Below, in pieces: positions 17,839 to 25,313 of a stretch of 64,000 nucleotides of DNA (the stretch's first letter is position 1; each line of letters begins with the position of its first letter). The notes beneath the pieces are model-generated. The model saw nothing but the letters and a program-made list of their open reading frames with translations. It was not told the origin of the DNA and did not search any database. The stretch comes from JAWWPG01 sp033850885 (GTDB lineage: Bacteria; Actinomycetota; Actinomycetes; Propionibacteriales; Nocardioidaceae): the NCBI GenBank assembly GCA_033850885.1, contig JAWWPG010000027.1, positions 1 to 64,000 of the forward strand, in the 5' to 3' direction. The position numbers were made by a program, and so were the translations under genes.

Positions 17839-19463
17839 GCGTCCCTCCTGCGCAGCACCAGAGCGGCCACACCCAGGGCGATGGCGACCCACGCGCAGAG
17901 GACGGCGATGCCGGCCCAGGGGGTGAGCGGGTAGTAGCCATTGCCGAGGGTGTAGGGGTAGGCGACGTGCGCGGAGCGGGGAAGGGCCCCTAAGACGTCG
18001 AGGCCGGCGGCGGGGGTGAGGCGGAACAGCCACTCGTCCGCGCTGCCGGCTAGGACCTGCTTCAGGGTGTAGGGAAGAACGAACACGACGATTCCTACGG
18101 TCACGGCACCGGCGCCTCTGCGCAGGATGGCGCCGAGGGCGAGCACGGCGACGGCGGTGACGGCGACCAGGCCAGCGCAGCCGGCCATGATGCGTATTTC
18201 GGTGAGGGCGCTGGCCGGGAAGACGTAGTCACCGTTCGCCTTGAGGATGTGCTCGGAGAGTGGGATGGCGACGGCTGCCGATATCGCAGCGATCACGAAG
18301 GCGGCGACACCGATGACGACGGCCTTAGCCGCCAGCACGGTGGCCCGGTTGGGGGTCGCGGTGAAGGTCGTGCGGATGAGGTCTCGGCGGTATTCGGTGG
18401 TGATGAACGTGGTTGAGACGACGACCATGACGAGAAGCCCGGCGATGAGTCCGAGCGGCAGGCTGCTGGCCGCGGTGTCAGCGCCGAGGAGCCCCTCGCC
18501 AACACCCGGCGCGATGTCGCCAGAGCCGCTGAGGACGAACGCGCTACCCGAGCGGTGGTAACCGCCGGTGCCCAGGGTCGGGTAGAAGCTCTTGGAACCG
18601 TTACCGATGCTTTGGCCGTGCCAGGCGTCAACGGCTCCCGCGCCACCGCGGCTCCCGATGCTGACTCGGTCGAAGGTGGCGGTGGCGAGGGTGGGAGATC
18701 CGTTGTTGGAGTCTTGGAACGAAACCGGTGAGGCGACGAAGAGTCCGACGCTCACAGTAGTGGGCAGCCCGGCCAGACGGGTGGTACCGATCTGGGTCCA
18801 GGTGATGCCGTTGGTGGAGTCGTAGCCGGTGAGCGTGTCACCGGTACGGGTCAGTCGCAGCCAGCGTGGCGACGTGTCGGTCATCAAGCCGGGCAGGCCG
18901 GGACTGTCGTGCGTGTAGTCGTATTGCCAGCGGACGCCGTGGCTGCCGGTGGCCATCACCGCGGCGTAGGCCGATCCTTGGTTAGTGCTGGGCGTGACGA
19001 GGATGCCGGCCTTGGCCCAGGCCGCGAGTCCGCGGCGGGTGCTCGTCTGGGAGGGGGCGACGTTGGCCGGCTCGGTTGAGATCACGCCGGTAAGCGAGGT
19101 GACCTCAGCCGTGATGGTGGCGTTTCCGGTAAGCGGCTGGTTCAGGAAGTAGTAGCTGTCGGCGACCGGCTCGCCGTCTGGTCCGGTGGGGACGAAGGGA
19201 TGGCCGGCATGGCAGTTGGACCCCGGCGAGTTGGGGCCCGAACCGGGCGGCGGGGGGCCGGTGCAACTACCTTCATGCCTGCCGTTGGCAACCAGGAAGG
19301 TGAACAGCACACTGAGCAGGGCTGCGACGAACAAGCCGACCAACCAGGCTCGAACGGTCCGGAACTTGGTCCACTCCGCCCGCAACACTGGGCCGAAGCT
19401 CGCGCGCCTCGGCTGCGTGGTCGGGGGTCGCGGTCTGCCGGTTGCGGTCTCGGTGTCCGTCAT
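17835..19463 (-). CDS. ABC-2 permease with a large inserted extracellular beta-sandwich
   Basis: 542 aa. The N-terminus RAEWTKFRTVRAWL and membrane helix 1 (about 38-60) are those of an ABC-2 permease. Residues about 62-330 are extracellular and look like a concanavalin-like/DUF1349-type fold: NQPLTGNATITAEVTSL, GLAAWAKAGILV, YAAVMATGSHGVRWQYDY, PRWLRLTRTGDTLTGYDS and GLFVASPVSF. The remaining helices (from about 335) then complete the permease, with TEYRRDLIRTTFTATP in the coupling loop. The insert could sense or bind the exported ligand or a wall glycan. It overlaps both neighbours by 4 bp. Confidence 0.8.
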   Translation of the reverse strand: MTDTETATGRPRPPTTQPRRASFGPVLRAEWTKFRTVRAWLVGLFVAALLSVLFTFLVANGRHEGSCTGPPPPGSGPNSPGSNCHAGHPFVPTGPDGEPVADSYYFLNQPLTGNATITAEVTSLTGVISTEPANVAPSQTSTRRGLAAWAKAGILVTPSTNQGSAYAAVMATGSHGVRWQYDYTHDSPGLPGLMTDTSPRWLRLTRTGDTLTGYDSTNGITWTQIGTTRLAGLPTTVSVGLFVASPVSFQDSNNGSPTLATATFDRVSIGSRGGAGAVDAWHGQSIGNGSKSFYPTLGTGGYHRSGSAFVLSGSGDIAPGVGEGLLGADTAASSLPLGLIAGLLVMVVVSTTFITTEYRRDLIRTTFTATPNRATVLAAKAVVIGVAAFVIAAISAAVAIPLSEHILKANGDYVFPASALTEIRIMAGCAGLVAVTAVAVLALGAILRRGAGAVTVGIVVFVLPYTLKQVLAGSADEWLFRLTPAAGLDVLGALPRSAHVAYPYTLGNGYYPLTPWAGIAVLCAWVAIALGVAALVLRRRDA

Positions 19464-20407
19464 TGCTTCGCCTGCCCGTCTGAGCCGCTGTCCGAGCCGC
19501 CCCGGAACTCGACTTCACCGCTGGTGAGTTGGAGGTAGACGTCCTCGAGCCTGGCTCGCTGGACGATGACTTCGGAGAAGGGCACGCCTGCCTGGGAGAG
19601 GGCTTGGACGATGTGCTGCGCTGCCAACCCGGACACACTGACGGTGAACGAGTCGAGGATCTCTGTGCGGGCACCGGAGCCTTCCAGCACTCGGGCTGAG
19701 TCGGTCGGCGCCGGGGTGCGGACGACGACCCGGTCCCCGGAAGCATGGGCGACCAGCTCGTCGACGCTGGCGTCGGCGAGGACCTTGCCGCGACCGACTA
19801 CCACGAGGTGGTTGGCGATGTCTTGCAGCTCGCCCATCAGGTGGCTGGAGATGAGGATGGCGCGCCCCTCACCGGCAAAGCTGCGCAGGAGTTGGCGCAT
19901 CCAGATGATGCCCTCGGGGTCCATGCCGTTGAACGGCTCGTCCATGATGATCACGGGTGGGTCGCCGAGCAGAGCGGCGGCGATGCCGAGGCGCTGGCGG
20001 ATGCCGAGGGAGTAGCCGCGGGCCTTTCGGCGGGCCGCCGTCGTGAGGCCGACTAGCTCGATCACTGCGTCGACCCGGCTGGCCGCCATCTTCTGGGAAT
20101 GCGCCAGCCACAGCAGGTGGTTGCGTCCGGTGCGGCTGGGCTGCAGGGCAGCGGCGTCGACCAGGGCGCCGACCTGGTGGAGCGGATAGCGCAGCTGCTG
20201 GTATGCCTGCCCGCAGACCAAGGCGTGACCTTCGTCTGGGGCGTCGAGGCCAAGGATCACCCGGATCGTGGTGGACTTCCCTGCCCCGTTGGGGCCGACG
20301 AAGCCGGTCACGCGGCCGGGCGTGACGGTGAACGTCATGCCGTTCAGGGCCGGCGTCGGACCGAACCGCTTACGCACTCCCGTGACTTCGATGGTTGCGT
20401 CGCTCAC
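19460..20407 (-). CDS. ABC transporter ATP-binding protein
   Basis: 315 aa. Walker A GPNGAGKST at 38-46, Q-loop, signature YSLGIRQRL, Walker B VIIMDEPFNGMD and switch region LISSHLMGEL are intact. The C-terminal extension of about 90 residues is as in the BcrA/NatA/DrrA-type exporter ATPases. It drives the two permeases downstream. It is first in the minus-strand unit, divergent from a two-component system, with a palindrome in the shared promoter region. Confidence 0.9.
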   Translation of the reverse strand: MSDATIEVTGVRKRFGPTPALNGMTFTVTPGRVTGFVGPNGAGKSTTIRVILGLDAPDEGHALVCGQAYQQLRYPLHQVGALVDAAALQPSRTGRNHLLWLAHSQKMAASRVDAVIELVGLTTAARRKARGYSLGIRQRLGIAAALLGDPPVIIMDEPFNGMDPEGIIWMRQLLRSFAGEGRAILISSHLMGELQDIANHLVVVGRGKVLADASVDELVAHASGDRVVVRTPAPTDSARVLEGSGARTEILDSFTVSVSGLAAQHIVQALSQAGVPFSEVIVQRARLEDVYLQLTSGEVEFRGGSDSGSDGQAKQ

Positions 20408-20466
20408 GTGCTCGTCCGCCCTTCATGGCCTGGATGGCGTTTCGATCACAGTTCTACGACATGGGC

Positions 20467-20507
20467 GGTGTCAGCCCGGTGTCAACGACTGACACCGGGC
20501 TGACACC
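20467..20507. promoter_or_regulatory. Perfect palindrome in the divergent ABC/two-component promoter region
   Basis: Arms GGTGTCAGCCCGGTGTCA (20467-20484) and its exact reverse complement (20490-20507) are separated by 5 bp. Each arm itself contains two GGTGTCA words 11 bp apart, the pitch at which OmpR/PhoB-type regulators bind direct repeats. It lies 59 bp from the ATPase start and 89 bp from the regulator start. It is probably the operator of the adjacent response regulator; a strong hairpin is the alternative. Confidence 0.65.
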
Positions 20508-20596
20508 CGGAACCTGTCATCGTGGACGCACATGTCCCCACCCACTGGGAGGACGCGATGTCGCCACCACCGGTGGGAAGCGAAGGAGAAACAGTT

Positions 20597-21262
20597 GTGA
20601 GAGTGCTCGTCGTCGAGGACTACGAGGTGCTGGCCCGCTCGATCGGGACGGGGCTTCGCCGCGAGGGCATGGCTGTGGACGTCGTCCTCGACGGGAACGA
20701 AGCGCTGGATCATCTGTCGACCACCCGCTATGACGTGGTCGTGTTGGACCGGGACCTGCCGGGTACTCACGGCGACGAGGTTTGCCGACAGATCACCGCG
20801 CAGCGCCGGGACAGCCGAGTGCTGATGCTCACCGCTTCGGTCACCGTCAAGGACCGGGTCGAGGGTCTTGGGCTGGGCGCCGATGACTACCTGCCCAAGC
20901 CATTCGACTTCTCCGAGCTCGTCGCCAGGGTTCGCGCGTTGGGGCGGCGCGCGCAGCCGGCAACGCCGCCGACCCTCAGGGCAGCGGACCTCACCCTCGA
21001 CCCCAGCCGGCGCGTCGCGTTCCGGGCCGGGCAACGCCTGGAGCTCAGCCCGAAGGAATTCGCCCTTCTCGAATGTCTGCTCGCCTCGGGTGACCGGGTG
21101 GTTTCGAGTGAGGAGCTCCTCGAACGGGTCTGGGACGAAGCGGCCGACCCGTTCACAACCGCGGTCAAAACGACGATGCGCCGGCTGCGGGCCAAGCTGG
21201 GAGACCCGCCCGTGATCGAGACCGTCCGCGAGGGCGGATACCGGATCGGGGTCCCCGGATGA
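20597..21262 (+). CDS. OmpR/PhoB-family response regulator
   Basis: 221 aa from the GTG at 20597, which follows GAAGGAGAA; upstream ATGs are open but lack support. The receiver domain has the acidic pocket (VVEDYE) and phospho-acceptor Asp51 in VVVLDRDLPG. The conserved Lys is in DDYLPKPFDF. The C-terminal winged helix has SPKEFALLECLLAS and GYRIGVPG. It overlaps the kinase gene by 4 bp and probably controls the divergent ABC exporter. Confidence 0.92.
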   Translation: MRVLVVEDYEVLARSIGTGLRREGMAVDVVLDGNEALDHLSTTRYDVVVLDRDLPGTHGDEVCRQITAQRRDSRVLMLTASVTVKDRVEGLGLGADDYLPKPFDFSELVARVRALGRRAQPATPPTLRAADLTLDPSRRVAFRAGQRLELSPKEFALLECLLASGDRVVSSEELLERVWDEAADPFTTAVKTTMRRLRAKLGDPPVIETVREGGYRIGVPG

Positions 21263-22389
21263 ACCTACGTGAGATGAACTTCCGCGACGTCGTATCGAGG
21301 GACCGGCTGCGTCGGCCACCGCTGCGCGTCCAGCTCACCGTGCTTTACGCCGGCCTCTTCGTCGCCCTCGTCTCGGCCGTCCTCGGAGTATCCGGCCTCC
21401 TCATACGCCACGGCAGCTTCGGGGTTGCGTCCGGGTCCCAGCAGCCCTCGGTTGGAACGGGCAACGTCTCTGGTAGCCGCTCCTTCGAGGTCTGGCCGGC
21501 CATCGTCGGGCTGGTCGGCGTACTTGTCGCGGTCTGGCTCGCCTGGTGGATCGCTGGGCGCTTCCTGCGACCCCTTCAAGCCATCAACACCGCTGCCAAG
21601 GAGATCTCCGCCACCAACCTGCACCGGCGCCTCGCGATGGACGGCCCCAACGACGAGCTCACGGAACTGGGGAGGACCCTCGATGACCTGTTCGGGCGCC
21701 TGGAAGCGTCGTTCGAGTCCCAGCGCCACTTCGTCGCCAACGCATCTCACGAGCTACGCACGCCGCTGGCCGGCCAGCGCACGCTGCTGCAAGTCGCCCT
21801 CGCCGACCCAGACGCCACTAGCCAGGACTTGCGGACGGCCTGCGGCGAGGCGCTGGAGCTCGGCGCACAACAAGAACGGCTCATTGACGCGCTCCTCACC
21901 CTGGCCACCAGTGAGCGCGGCGTCGAGCAGTGGGAGCCGTTCGACCTCGGAGAGGTCACCCAATCCGTGCTTGCCGGCCGACGGAATGAGGCCGAGAGGC
22001 TGGGCATCCGCATCGATGCCGCGCTCGGCCAGGTACCGGCATTCGGCGACCGGAGACTCGTCGAGAGCCTGGTCGCGAACCTCGTCGACAACGCCCTGCG
22101 CCACAACATCCCCGGCGGGAAGATCGAAATCACGACGACACCAGTCGACCGAGCGGCCAAGCTCGCCATCAGCAGCACCGGTCCAGCACTCGTGCCCCCT
22201 GATGTCGAGCGACTCTTCCAGCCATTCCAGCAACTCGGCGGCGCGCGTATGCGTCATACCGACGGACACGGCCTAGGGCTGACCATCGTGCTGGCAATCG
22301 CTCAAGCTCACCGCGCCGAGCTCACCGCGCATCCCCGCCCCGAAGGCGGACTGCACGTCGAGGTGATCTTTCCGTTCTCGCGCTCCTAG
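21259..22389 (+). CDS. Two-component sensor histidine kinase
   Basis: 376 aa. Two membrane helices (about 26-49 and 79-100) flank a short extracellular loop of about 30 residues. A HAMP domain follows, then the HisKA box with His164 in NASHELRTPL. The HATPase domain has NLVDNALRHN and the G2 box GHGLGL. The G1 region reads ISSTGPALVP, as in many VanS/BceS-like actinobacterial kinases. The short sensor loop suggests it senses through the membrane or the partner exporter, as intramembrane-sensing kinases do. Confidence 0.9.
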   Translation: MNLREMNFRDVVSRDRLRRPPLRVQLTVLYAGLFVALVSAVLGVSGLLIRHGSFGVASGSQQPSVGTGNVSGSRSFEVWPAIVGLVGVLVAVWLAWWIAGRFLRPLQAINTAAKEISATNLHRRLAMDGPNDELTELGRTLDDLFGRLEASFESQRHFVANASHELRTPLAGQRTLLQVALADPDATSQDLRTACGEALELGAQQERLIDALLTLATSERGVEQWEPFDLGEVTQSVLAGRRNEAERLGIRIDAALGQVPAFGDRRLVESLVANLVDNALRHNIPGGKIEITTTPVDRAAKLAISSTGPALVPPDVERLFQPFQQLGGARMRHTDGHGLGLTIVLAIAQAHRAELTAHPRPEGGLHVEVIFPFSRS

Positions 22390-22392
22390 CAG

Positions 22393-23115
22393 CTACGTCG
22401 CTGCCGTCGCGTGGATTTCTACACAGCACCGCTTGTCTTCGGGTCGAAGGACGGCATGCAGGGTCGATGCGTTCAGGCCGATGAGAAGTCCGGTGACGAA
22501 GGCGTGGTTGATTCCGCAGACCAGGTCGGTTGCCTGAGTCGACTGTGGGGCGAATGGGCAGTTTTGCAGCCGCACGCAACCTGCTGTGGCCTTGGCGGGC
22601 TCGAAACCGTACTCCGCCAGGACGCTCATCGCGGCTGTCAGCGCGCGTTCGCCCCCGAGTCGCCCGGGTCGAAGGTGCCCACGTACCTCGGCGCCCAACT
22701 GCTCCCCGTGCAGACCGGCAACCCGGCCTGCTACGACCCGCGCATCTTCATCGGGCCGGCTCGTGCGGACGGCTTCCATCAGGATGCTCGCAAGAAGACC
22801 GGTCTCGCGCTGGGGAATCGAGACCCTGATGTCGACGTCCGACGGCTCGTAGACTTTGGGTCGACGTCCGACGGCGCGAGTCTCCCGCGACCGGTCACGG
22901 ACCTTGAGCAATCCAGCCTTCACCAGCTTGTCGAGGTGGAACGCTGCGAGCTTCGCCGAAATCCCAACCTCTGATGCAGCATCCTGCCTGGTGACCGGTC
23001 GCCCGCAGTCCCGGATGAACCGGTAGATCGCGCGCCGCAGATCGTCGTCCAGGGCGGCGATGGATCGAATCGCTGGCTCGCTGAAGCCTCCCTCGCGGCC
23101 CGTGCGGGTCCTCAC
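22393..23115 (-). CDS. Winged-helix regulator with Cys-rich C-terminal domain (SufR-like)
   Basis: 240 aa from the GTG at 23115. The N-terminal winged helix (DLRRAIYRFIRDCGRPVTRQD..., AAFHLDKLVKAGLL) is ArsR/DeoR-like. The C-terminal domain carries the CVRLQNCPF, LVCGINHAF and KRCCVEI Cys motifs of the COG2345/SufR group, some of which bind an iron-sulfur cluster. It is convergent with the kinase gene (3 bp gap) and divergent from a DUF2231 membrane protein. An inverted repeat lies 3 bp upstream of its start, so it may be leaderless and autoregulated. Confidence 0.8.
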   Translation of the reverse strand: MRTRTGREGGFSEPAIRSIAALDDDLRRAIYRFIRDCGRPVTRQDAASEVGISAKLAAFHLDKLVKAGLLKVRDRSRETRAVGRRPKVYEPSDVDIRVSIPQRETGLLASILMEAVRTSRPDEDARVVAGRVAGLHGEQLGAEVRGHLRPGRLGGERALTAAMSVLAEYGFEPAKATAGCVRLQNCPFAPQSTQATDLVCGINHAFVTGLLIGLNASTLHAVLRPEDKRCCVEIHATAAT

Positions 23116-23118
23116 GGG

Positions 23119-23155
23119 CCCACGATAACGTACACGCTAGTATCCTTATCATGGG
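23119..23155. promoter_or_regulatory. Inverted repeat, probable operator of the SufR-like regulator
   Basis: CCCACGATAA (23119-23128) and TTATCATGGG (23146-23155) pair with one mismatch across a 17-bp spacer. It abuts the GTG start of the regulator and lies in the interval shared with the divergent membrane-protein genes. The function is inferred from position and symmetry. Confidence 0.5.
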
Positions 23156-23248
23156 CGACGGGTGTTATTCCCCGGTGGGCTTGACCTCGTGACGGCGGAT
23201 AAGTAAGGATGTCTTGGTGAAACTCGGCCGTGTCGATCGTCGGTTGTG

Positions 23249-23761
23249 ATGACTGGTCCAGTTCAGGACGCCAAGCAGCCGGTGAGCGTCTTGATGGCAG
23301 GCCCCTACGGGCATCCGTTCCATCCGATTCTGGTGACGGTGCCGATCGGCGCCTGGGTGGCGAGCACTGTCTTCGACGTCGCGTCGCGCATCGTCACTGA
23401 CCCGATGTTTCTCATTAAGGGATCCCTGTGGCTGATCGGCATCGGGATCGTCGGGGCGTTAGGCGCGGCGTTGGTCGGGTTCCTCGACCTCTTCGCCATC
23501 CCACCGGGCACCACCGCCCATCGCACGGCTCTGCTGCACATGACCCTCAACCTTGCCGTCACTGGTGCCTATGTTGCGAACTTCCTCTGGCGTCGGTCGA
23601 CGTACGACGAGAGCGCGGTCGTTGCTTACGGACCCCTCCTGTTGTCGGCAGTTAGCCTTGTTGTGCTTGGTGCGGCCGGCTATCTCGGCGGCAAGCTAGC
23701 CTTCCGGTTCGGCGTGCGAGTCGCCGCCGAAACCACCCAGGAGGAAGGCTTTCGCAGCTAG
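23249..23761 (+). CDS. DUF2231-family membrane protein
   Basis: 170 aa from ATG 23249 (a GTG one codon earlier is also open). Four hydrophobic helices follow an N-terminal GHPFHPILVTVPIGAWVAS motif, which is the hallmark of DUF2231. These proteins are predicted membrane components, some associated with redox or haem. It lies 61 bp upstream of another small membrane protein and is divergent from the SufR-like regulator. The three may form one regulated unit. Confidence 0.8.
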   Translation: MTGPVQDAKQPVSVLMAGPYGHPFHPILVTVPIGAWVASTVFDVASRIVTDPMFLIKGSLWLIGIGIVGALGAALVGFLDLFAIPPGTTAHRTALLHMTLNLAVTGAYVANFLWRRSTYDESAVVAYGPLLLSAVSLVVLGAAGYLGGKLAFRFGVRVAAETTQEEGFRS

Positions 23762-23821
23762 CCGGCTGCGGCGGTGCCGGGTCGGACCCAAGGACCACAA
23801 CACAAGCAAGGAGATACCGGG

Positions 23822-24256
23822 ATGAAGATCGCAGCGCTGATCACCTGGCTGCTCACCGCAGCCGGCGGCTTCTACATGCTGGCCACCTGGATCAGCAAGG
23901 GCGGGGTCCGGCAGTCGGGAACGAGCAGGTTTCCACCCGCGCTGATCTTCGGACACTTCGCGCTCGCGGCGACCGGTCTGGTCGTGTGGATCATCTACGT
24001 CATCACTGGCACCCACGCCCTCGCCTGGATCGCGTTCGTGATCCTGCTACCCGTGGCGCTGCTCGGCTTCGGCATGTTGGCCCGCTGGATCCCGACGTAC
24101 CGTGCAGAGCGCGCCACCGCCACCCGCTCCGCAGTAGCAACGGTCACCGGCGGCAAGGCACCCGAAAGTCACTTCCCGGTGCCGACGGTCATCGCCCACG
24201 GCTTACTCGCAGTCATCACGCTGATCCTCGTTCTTCTGACAGCGCTCGGCAGCTGA
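23822..24256 (+). CDS. Small integral membrane protein
   Basis: 144 aa. The ATG at 23822 is preceded by AAGGAG at a good distance. Four hydrophobic segments are visible (about 4-22, 43-62, 66-88 and 120-142). Conserved-looking His residues sit in IFGHFALAA and VIAHGLLA. I do not recognise the family. Position after the DUF2231 gene suggests a joint role. Confidence 0.7.
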   Translation: MKIAALITWLLTAAGGFYMLATWISKGGVRQSGTSRFPPALIFGHFALAATGLVVWIIYVITGTHALAWIAFVILLPVALLGFGMLARWIPTYRAERATATRSAVATVTGGKAPESHFPVPTVIAHGLLAVITLILVLLTALGS

Positions 24257-24380
24257 GCCCGCAAGGTCCAAGGCCCACGCGGATATTGCCCGACGGCACC
24301 GAAGTCATGGGGGTGGTGTTGGGCGAGCAGGACGCTCGAGACTGCGATTGTCTGCGCTGAGGAGTGGCTTCTCCCGGCAT

Positions 24381-25196
24381 TCAGCGATTTGCGAGTTCGG
24401 CGACGACTGGAGCGAATGACTCAGCGGCATCTGCTGGCACAGTGACGTAGGACGGGCCCAAGGCGTCCCGCCGTCGCTGCAGTTCGTCGCTCATCTCACG
24501 TGGCGTGCCGGTCAACACGGTCACCGCACCGTGTGCACTGAGAGTCCGCGCATCGGTCCCCATCCTGGTCAGCCATGGCTGCTCACCCTCTCCGACGGCG
24601 ATCAGCCCGGTGGCCAACTCGAGGTCGTCGGCCCGCGCGCCGGCGGCGGAGCGGACGACATTGATGCGTTCACGAGCAGCGGCGTCGTCGGTGGCAGGCG
24701 GCCATCCGAACGCGACGATGTCGGCGGTCTGGGCGGCCAAGGTCAACAGCTTCGGCCCGGATGCGGCAACGAGTATCCGGGTGCCGGGCAGCTTCTCGCG
24801 TAGTAACCGGACAGTCCCGCTCAGTCGGGCGATCCTTTCGCCGGGACTGCCGAACGGCACCCCCAACGCGGCGCAGTCGGTGGCAGCGTCCGGACGCCCT
24901 GCGCCTATGCCGAGCTCGAACCGGCCACCACACAAGGCTTGCAGGCTCGCTGCCTCCCACGCGAGCAGCCGCGGATTACGCAACGGGTCGCACAGCACCC
25001 ATGAGCCTACCCGCAACGACGTTGTGACGGCTGCGGCCGCCGACAGCGCCGGAAACGGCGCCGGCGTGCTCGTCGTATCGGGCAGCAGAAAAGTCGAATA
25101 GCCCAGCGACTCGGCCCTCTGCCCCGCCGCCGTCCACATCGCCAGATCACCCACCATGGAATTGGTCAGCCCGAACCGAAACAGGTGGTCGCCCAT
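24381..25196 (-). CDS. LLM-class F420-dependent oxidoreductase
   Basis: 271 aa, luciferase-like TIM barrel. It begins FRFGLTNSMVGDLAMWTAAGQRAESLGYSTF and continues LPDTTS..., RVGSWVLCDPLRNPRLLAWEAASLQAL, then GRFELGIGAGRP, the pattern of actinobacterial F420-dependent family members. It would transfer hydride from reduced F420 to an unknown substrate. It is a single gene, next to the large LuxR regulator on the same strand. Confidence 0.82.
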   Translation of the reverse strand: MGDHLFRFGLTNSMVGDLAMWTAAGQRAESLGYSTFLLPDTTSTPAPFPALSAAAAVTTSLRVGSWVLCDPLRNPRLLAWEAASLQALCGGRFELGIGAGRPDAATDCAALGVPFGSPGERIARLSGTVRLLREKLPGTRILVAASGPKLLTLAAQTADIVAFGWPPATDDAAARERINVVRSAAGARADDLELATGLIAVGEGEQPWLTRMGTDARTLSAHGAVTVLTGTPREMSDELQRRRDALGPSYVTVPADAAESFAPVVAELANR

Positions 25197-25313
25197 CCAT
25201 TCACTTTAGGCCGGCCGGGCAACGCCACCCCTGAGCAGCAGCACGTCTGGGTCAGGTGCCGTCCCGCCCGCGGCGACGCGCGTCCCCGGATCGTCACGCA
25301 GTGAAGGCGTGAA

